Part shown: positions 6,411 through 9,967 of the stretch, in pieces | Position numbering within the stretch: position 1 is the stretch's first letter | How the letters are laid out: each line of letters begins with the position of its first letter | DNA from: Mesorhizobium amorphae | GTDB lineage: Bacteria > Pseudomonadota > Alphaproteobacteria > Rhizobiales > Rhizobiaceae | Reading direction: 5' to 3' | NCBI GenBank assembly: GCA_003240775.1 | Contig: QFNI01000095.1 | Coordinates: 1-9,967, forward strand | Length of the DNA: 9,967 bases | Translations under genes and position numbers: made by a program | Notes under the pieces: generated by a model | Databases searched by the model: none | Seen by the model: only the letters and a program-made list of their open reading frames with translations | Told to the model about the DNA's origin: nothing

Positions 6411-6530
6411 ATGAGCCTCGTCCTCGTGACCGGGATCATCGTCCTGGCCGGACTCGTGATAAGGGCCGTCGGACAGGGAAGGGCTCATCTCGCGTCAGAA
6501 ACCGCGCCTCCCCGAGAGCCGGCGCGCTGA
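6411..6530 (+). CDS. 39-aa single-TM peptide, or back half of the interrupted gene
   Basis: The peptide starts MSLVLVTGIIVLAGLVIRAV, a clear membrane segment, and ends with a Pro/Arg-rich tail. It shares the reading frame of the 59-aa gene, from which only a TAA at 6369-6371 and 13 further codons (DLSGHVAETLDRI) separate it. No ribosome binding site precedes the ATG, which favours the view that this is the second half of a once-continuous gene. A minus-strand frame (6595 down to 6440) overlapping its end also looks partly coding, so this call is tentative. Confidence 0.35.
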   Translation: MSLVLVTGIIVLAGLVIRAVGQGRAHLASETAPPREPAR

Positions 6531-6602
6531 CGGACAGGCGGAGCGCCGTTTCCGGCTCGTCGACCGAAGCCCCGACCATGGCGCGGACGGTCATGAACGG
6601 GA

Positions 6603-6619
6603 ACGCTTGCCGGAAGCGT
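6603..6619. repeat. Perfect 6-bp inverted repeat over the predicted -35
   Basis: ACGCTT and AAGCGT flank GCCGG. The left arm shares TT with the -35 hexamer. It may be an operator half-site pair or a chance palindrome. Confidence 0.35.
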
Positions 6620-6636
6620 GAGACTCATGCTAAGAT
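6607..6636 (+). promoter_or_regulatory. Predicted promoter of the 6795-7740 gene pair
   Basis: TTGCCG (6607-6612), an 18-bp spacer and TAAGAT (6631-6636), with an upstream TGC forming an extended -10. Initiation would fall near 6643 and give a 5' leader of about 150 bases. A perfect inverted repeat, ACGCTT-GCCGG-AAGCGT (6603-6619), covers the -35, so a regulator could act here. Confidence 0.5.
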
Positions 6637-6794
6637 CAGGAACGGCCGGTGACGGCCGGGCGGCCCCCGGGGGAGACCCCGACGCCAAACGTCACCTTCG
6701 TGAACTGACCGCGACGTCGAACCCTCTCATCGAGGCGATCAGCGGGCAACGGGGCCTGCTCGGAGGGATCGCCGCGATCATGAAGGAGCGACGC

Positions 6795-7234
6795 ATGTCC
6801 CTCACCGTCACCAGAAGCCAGATCACCGCCCTCGCCCGGGCGATCGACATCCCGGGCTTGGCGAGCCTCCGGCCGCGCCCGAGGCGGCGCCGACGACCGG
6901 CGATTCGCCCGACGCGCTGTCCTGCGAGCTGATCGACTGGCGCGCCTTCCAGGGGGATGACTTCCCGCCGGCGCCGATCGCGGCGAAGGTCAGTCTGACG
7001 CCCGAGCGGGCCGACATCCACGTCGGCGCGTCGGCGGCGGGGGAGTATTCCGGCGACAACGCCTCCAGCGTCTCCGTCGAGCGCGAGGGGGACGTCACCC
7101 GATTCATGATTTACGACTCGCTCAGCGAGGCGCCGCGCGTTTTCGGGGTGAGGGACGGGGAGGCGCTGCGGGAGCTGCCGAACGACTGGCGGGAGCTGCG
7201 GCGCGAGGATCTCGAGGACGGGCCGGAGGCGTGA
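6795..7234 (+). CDS. 146-aa unknown protein requiring a -1 frame change at 6851-6857
   Basis: The ATG at 6795 has a strong ribosome binding site (AAGGAG, six bases upstream). The first 21 codons (MSLTVTRSQITALARAID, then IPG) look coding. After that, this frame turns Arg/Pro-rich and stops at 6932. The -1 frame from 6857 gives 125 codons of convincing protein, e.g. ALSCELIDWRAFQGDDFP and VTRFMIYDSLSEAPRVFGV, ending at 7234. That second frame has no ATG, GTG or TTG upstream before its own stop near 6710, so it cannot start independently. Either the ribosome shifts at CCCGGGC or one base was lost, in the organism or in sequencing. The joined product is soluble and acidic and matches no family I know. 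Its end overlaps the next gene by GTGA. Confidence 0.6.
6851..6885 (+). promoter_or_regulatory. Candidate -1 frameshift signal: slippery heptamer plus hairpin
   Basis: CCCGGGC (6851-6857) reads C-CCG-GGC in the starting frame, the X-XXY-YYZ pattern of -1 shift sites, and slips exactly into the frame that continues the protein. Seven bases later comes GCCTC (6865-6869) pairing with GAGGC (6881-6885). An inner GGC/GCC stem lies across one C-C mismatch. The geometry fits a stimulatory hairpin. All-G/C heptamers are not the usual efficient bacterial sites, so a simple base loss is at least as likely. Confidence 0.35.
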
Positions 7235-7740
7235 CGCCGGACCGCCCGGCGCGCCGTTCATCTGATGCCCCCGCCCCCTCGGGCCTCGGCGTCCGGCTCC
7301 TGGGCGGCGCCCTCTTCGCGACGGTCGCGGCGGTCATCGGGGCCGGGTTCCTGGCCCCCTGGCTGCTGCATCTCACGCTGATGCGGAACCTTTACGGGCT
7401 TGCGGAGGACCCCGCCCTGAGGGACCTCTCGTTCCCTTGCCCGGAGGACGGGTCCGAGACCGTTCGCGTGGAGGACGGCAAGACGCTCATCTATGAGTGG
7501 CGCGCCAGGATCTCGAGGGGGTGCGTCCCGACCCGTGACGGGCGGCCCTTCGCGCCGGCCGGGGACGAGGAGAGGGTCGTCACCTTCAGCGTCGTCACCC
7601 CGTTCATCAGGGGCGCGAGCATCGGCCTGTTTGCAAGCAGGACCGTGATTTCGGAGATCTCGCAATGGCCCGGCGAGGATATCTTCGTCACGGCGTCCCG
7701 GGTCGTTACGCCAGGGGGGCGCGACGCGTCTTCGGAGTGA
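7231..7740 (+). CDS. 169-aa single-pass membrane protein of unknown function
   Basis: It starts at GTG 7231, overlapping the previous stop (7231-7234), so it is probably translated by coupling; the next in-frame ATG (codon 51) would remove the membrane segment. Residues 1-18 are polar and basic. Residues about 19-47 (LLGGALFATVAAVIGAGFLA and the following WLLHLTL) form one long hydrophobic helix. The rest would be a periplasmic beta-rich domain with two cysteines (60, 98) that could form a disulfide. Seen around it: DLSFPCPEDG and YEWRARISRGCVP. No family is recognised. Together with its neighbour it forms a two-gene unit ending at the convergent terminator. Confidence 0.8.
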   Translation: MTPDRPARRSSDAPAPSGLGVRLLGGALFATVAAVIGAGFLAPWLLHLTLMRNLYGLAEDPALRDLSFPCPEDGSETVRVEDGKTLIYEWRARISRGCVPTRDGRPFAPAGDEERVVTFSVVTPFIRGASIGLFASRTVISEISQWPGEDIFVTASRVVTPGGRDASSE

Positions 7741-7760
7741 GCGGCGCGGCTACGCGCCGC
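7741..7760. terminator. Bidirectional terminator hairpin between convergent genes
   Basis: GCGGCGCG, loop GCTA, CGCGCCGC: a perfect 8-bp GC-only stem beginning one base after the plus-strand stop at 7740. The TAG of the minus-strand gene (7750-7752) lies in the loop. There is no U-tract on either side, but placement between tail-to-tail genes supports the call. Confidence 0.6.
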
Positions 7761-8076
7761 CCGGCCTCGCCCTCGCCAGGATCTCGCTCCTCTCCCGCGC
7801 CCCGACGATGCCGACGAACGGGTTCGCGTGCCGCGCCTCGACCCCGTCCGGCCCGTCGGCCAGGAGCCGCGCCCGCAGATCGGCCAGCGGCAGGGAGAGG
7901 GTCGCGTCCCATCCGTCGTTGAACGCGGGCGAGGCGAGACGCTCACGCCGCTGCCGGGCGACCACGGCGCGCGCCGCCGCGCGGACGCGCGCCTCCTCCT
8001 CCGGGGATGAGGCCATGATCTCGAGGACGCGCCCGAGCACGGCCCGGCGGCCGGCGTCCCCCGGGTCACGGCTCAC
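7750..8076 (-). CDS. 108-aa protein of unknown function, partner of the nucleotidyltransferase-like gene
   Basis: The start chosen is GTG 8076, with GGGAG six bases upstream and an 11-bp overlap with the preceding gene. The same frame is open further upstream to 8445, but there the translation is Arg/Ser/Pro-rich shadow of the neighbour. The product is soluble and charged. A helical front (RAVLGRVLEIMASSPEEEAR and RVRAAARAVVARQRRERL) is followed by NDGWDATLSLPLADL and HANPFVGIVGARERSEI. I recognise no family. Tight coupling to a nucleotidyltransferase-fold gene suggests a functional pair, but no role can be assigned from sequence. Confidence 0.75.
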   Translation of the reverse strand: MSRDPGDAGRRAVLGRVLEIMASSPEEEARVRAAARAVVARQRRERLASPAFNDGWDATLSLPLADLRARLLADGPDGVEARHANPFVGIVGARERSEILARARPGGA

Positions 8077-8599
8077 ATCGGTCTCCCGAAGCGCGGGCCG
8101 AGATCCAGGAGGTGACATGGCCCGGCGCGCCCATGGTTTCCACGAGGCCGAGGATCCGGTCCGGATCCGCGAGACGGCACCGGATAGCGGCCTCGACCCA
8201 GGCCGTGTCCTTGGGCCGGAACGCGGCCAGCTTCGAGGCGCACAGGTCATGGATCTCGGGGGCCACGCCGACCGCCCCCTCCAGAAGCGGATGACCCTTG
8301 AGGGTGACAGCCCGCTCCTCCCATCCCGGAGGCAGGGAGGCGGTCTCGGGACCGATCCCGTCGGCGTGATAGCCGAAAGCGCCGTGAAAGGCGGAGGACT
8401 GCCCGAGGGCGCCCTCGATGACCTCCGACATGTCCGGGTTGTCACGAGGGTAAAGGTCGATCTCCATCGAATGAACGAGGTCGTCCGGCGCGTCAGGGAA
8501 CTGCGCCAGGACGGCCTGGGAGCCGACGAGGACGAACACGGCCTCCCCGGTGATCGCGCGGGCCGCGCGAAGGACGTGAGCCAGGTTCTCGATCCGCAT
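8066..8599 (-). CDS. DUF6036-type nucleotidyltransferase-fold protein
   Basis: The 177-aa product shows the nucleotidyltransferase-fold pattern: FVLVGSQAVLAQFPDAP (22-38) contains the Gly-Ser motif. HSMEIDLYP (43-51) supplies the acidic pair (Glu46, Asp48), and PEIHDLCASKLAAFRPKD (114-131) is the conserved helix with Asp118, Lys123 and Lys130. FGYHADGIGPETASLPPGW (75-93) also matches what I recall of DUF6036 proteins. Related folds include AbiEii- and MNT-type toxins or antitoxins that transfer nucleotides to RNA or proteins. Activity of this family is not established. Its ATG shares one base with the stop of the upstream gene (TGATG), and its stop overlaps the downstream 108-aa gene, so all three are probably co-translated. 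Family fairly sure, toxin role speculative. Confidence 0.82.
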   Translation of the reverse strand: MRIENLAHVLRAARAITGEAVFVLVGSQAVLAQFPDAPDDLVHSMEIDLYPRDNPDMSEVIEGALGQSSAFHGAFGYHADGIGPETASLPPGWEERAVTLKGHPLLEGAVGVAPEIHDLCASKLAAFRPKDTAWVEAAIRCRLADPDRILGLVETMGAPGHVTSWISARASGDRCEP

Positions 8600-9933
8600 C
8601 AGCTTGCCCCTTCATCATCTTCCGCCGCATGATGCGATCCCGGTCGGGCCCGGTCAAGGCCCGGCGGCGCGTCCTCGGCCGGAACCTCCCCCGCCGGGTC
8701 AGGCTCGCGCGCCGGGGCCGTCTCCGCCCGGCGCCGCGCGTCCTCCGCGTCCCACGCCTCGTCTGACGGCCGGTCCGGCGAGTCCAGCGCGCGGATCGCC
8801 ATCTGCAGCCCGCCGCGGTAACGCAGGATCACCCAGACCGGGAACCCGTCCGCCTCCGCCGGCGTCAGCCCCATCACCCGCAGGAGATGCCTGAAGTTGC
8901 CGCGCTCCCCCAGCTCCCTGAAAAGCCCCTTGACGGCGTCCGACGCCTCCTCGGCGGGCAGCCTCTCGCCGAGAGCGCCCCCGGGGAAGGTCGGCCCGAT
9001 GTCGGAGCCGGGCGGGAGGTTGAGCACCACCCCGGCCGGGACGTCCCACGGGGCGGGGGCCGCCTTCTCGTCGGTTTCCGCCCGCTCGGGGGCCGGAGGC
9101 TGAGGCGCGGAAGGCGCCTCCGGCGGCGGGGCCTCGGCGTCGGCTTCGGGCGGGTTTTCCGCCCCCGCCTCAGGGAGCGAGGTGGTCGGCCCGTCGTCGA
9201 TGAGCGCCGCCTCCATGGCGGCCTCGAGGCGGACGATCTCGTCCACGGCGTCGCCGAACCGATTCGCCAGCGCCCGGCCCGCCTCCCCCGCCTGATCGGC
9301 TGACGCCGCCGACCCGTGAGGCGCGTCCGCCGATCCGGCGGACGCGCCGGCGACCTCCTCGATGACCCGCTCCGCCTCGAGCGCCGCCGCCTCCAGGTCG
9401 TCCAGCCGGTCGGAGGCGCTGGTGCGGGTGACGAGGGTCCGCGCCCGCTCCAGCGCCGCCTCGACCTCGGAGTCCGGGATCGGACCGGAACGGTCCGCGG
9501 GCGGGGTTGCGGGTTCGCTCGCCGGATCCGGGGCCGGGTCGAGCCACCGGCGCGGCGCCGACATCACCACCGCCTCGCGGAACGCCGCCCCGGCCCAGAA
9601 ATAACCGCGCGCCAGCGCCGACGCGGCGTCCCGGCCGGGCCGGGCGGCGGCGTTGCCGACCTGGCCGGACAGGTCGATCTCCATGACGAGGCCGGGTCGC
9701 GGCGGGGCCGCGCGGCCCCGGTCCGCCGCGGACGCCACCACCAGGATCGTGACCTCGCCGCCGCCCTCAGCGGCGGCCACGACCCCCGCCCCCGACCCGT
9801 CGTCACGGGCCTCCGCGAAGCGGATGACCCGGACGACCTCTCCGGAACGGTCGCAGGCGAGATCCTCGCCGGGGACGGGGAGCGGGACGTCCTCCCCGTC
9901 CCGGAACTCGGTCAGCGGGGCGAACGCGGCCAT
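8599..9933 (-). CDS. 444-aa Ala/Pro/Glu-rich protein of unknown function, 5' end uncertain
   Basis: The frame has steady third-position GC over its whole length and no recognisable family. Visible parts are an N-terminal folded segment (about 1-130; SGEVVRVIRFAEARDD, VTILVVASA, GYFWAGAAFREAVVM) and an Ala/Glu-rich helical region, possibly coiled (about 145-235). A low-complexity Pro/Ala/Glu linker follows (about 238-290). Then a second folded segment (about 295-385; GVVLNLPPGSD, FRHLLRVMGLTPAEADGF, VWVILRYRGGLQMAI) precedes an acidic, disordered tail. The ATG at 9933 has GAGG five bases upstream. However, the frame remains open to the window edge and reads like a helix (ALDALREAG), so the true start may lie outside. 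First visible gene of the operon with the nucleotidyltransferase-fold protein. Confidence 0.7.
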   Translation of the reverse strand: MAAFAPLTEFRDGEDVPLPVPGEDLACDRSGEVVRVIRFAEARDDGSGAGVVAAAEGGGEVTILVVASAADRGRAAPPRPGLVMEIDLSGQVGNAAARPGRDAASALARGYFWAGAAFREAVVMSAPRRWLDPAPDPASEPATPPADRSGPIPDSEVEAALERARTLVTRTSASDRLDDLEAAALEAERVIEEVAGASAGSADAPHGSAASADQAGEAGRALANRFGDAVDEIVRLEAAMEAALIDDGPTTSLPEAGAENPPEADAEAPPPEAPSAPQPPAPERAETDEKAAPAPWDVPAGVVLNLPPGSDIGPTFPGGALGERLPAEEASDAVKGLFRELGERGNFRHLLRVMGLTPAEADGFPVWVILRYRGGLQMAIRALDSPDRPSDEAWDAEDARRRAETAPAREPDPAGEVPAEDAPPGLDRARPGSHHAAEDDEGAS

Positions 9934-9967
9934 GCCCGCCTCGCGCAGCGCGTCGAGCGCCGCGGCC

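Noticed and set aside
6440..6595. Minus-strand 51-codon ORF starting MTVRAMVGASVDEPETALRL
   Set aside because: The first 36 or so codons look coding, but there is no ribosome binding site, the end is shadow-like and no family is known. It could be a remnant; not strong enough to list.
6618..6794. Upstream extension of the 6795 gene to ATG 6618 or 6627
   Set aside because: These ATGs lie upstream of the predicted transcription start and lack a ribosome binding site; ATG 6795 has AAGGAG at six bases.
8077..8445. Upstream extension of the 108-aa gene to codon 8445
   Set aside because: The extension is Ser/Arg/Pro-rich shadow of the nucleotidyltransferase-fold gene, and GTG 8076 has a good ribosome binding site.
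8604..9604. Plus-strand frames opposite the 444-aa gene
   Set aside because: Pro/Arg/Gly-rich translations, several short overlapping frames, no ribosome binding sites; shadows of the minus-strand gene.
1..9967. CRISPR repeat array
   Set aside because: No regularly spaced direct repeats of 25-40 bases, and nothing resembling a I-F repeat, were seen on either strand. The array must lie outside the window.

Overview
The window is very GC-rich, with strong G/C preference at third codon positions. It is packed with short-gap or overlapping genes and looks like a chromosome or large plasmid of a high-GC proteobacterium, possibly an alphaproteobacterium. That assignment rests on composition and gene style only. 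No rRNA, tRNA, insertion sequence or CRISPR repeat array was seen.

Region 1 (1-4857, minus strand) is a type I-F CRISPR-Cas operon transcribed right to left: cas8f (csy1), cas5f (csy2), cas7f (csy3), cas6f (csy4), then cas1 running off the left edge. Each gene overlaps the next or is separated by one base, so translation is probably coupled. Cas5f, Cas7f, Cas6f and Cas1 are recognisable from family motifs; Cas8f is divergent but placed by position and local similarity. In the classical I-F layout cas1 and cas2-3 come before csy1-csy4; here cas1 follows cas6f, so the operon is permuted. cas2-3 would be expected just beyond base 1.

Region 2 (4857-5720) is a 77-bp AT-rich divergent control region plus a plus-strand gene for a winged-HTH/WYL-domain regulator. 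A 12-bp inverted repeat (11 of 12 matching, 21-bp spacer) overlaps both predicted promoters and the regulator's start codon. It is a good candidate operator through which the regulator represses itself and the cas operon.

Region 3 (5721-7740, plus strand) holds small and broken-looking genes: a possible 34-aa ORF, a 59-aa single-TM protein whose frame continues after its stop into a second TM segment, a 146-aa protein readable only through a -1 frame change at CCCGGGC, and a 169-aa membrane-anchored protein overlapping it by 4 bp.

Region 4 (7750-9967, minus strand) is a second tight operon: a large low-complexity protein of unknown function, a DUF6036-type nucleotidyltransferase-fold protein, and a 108-aa unknown protein. 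It converges on region 3 at a perfect 8-bp stem that looks like a bidirectional terminator. The nucleotidyltransferase and its small partner could be a toxin-antitoxin-like or defence module near the CRISPR locus (inference).
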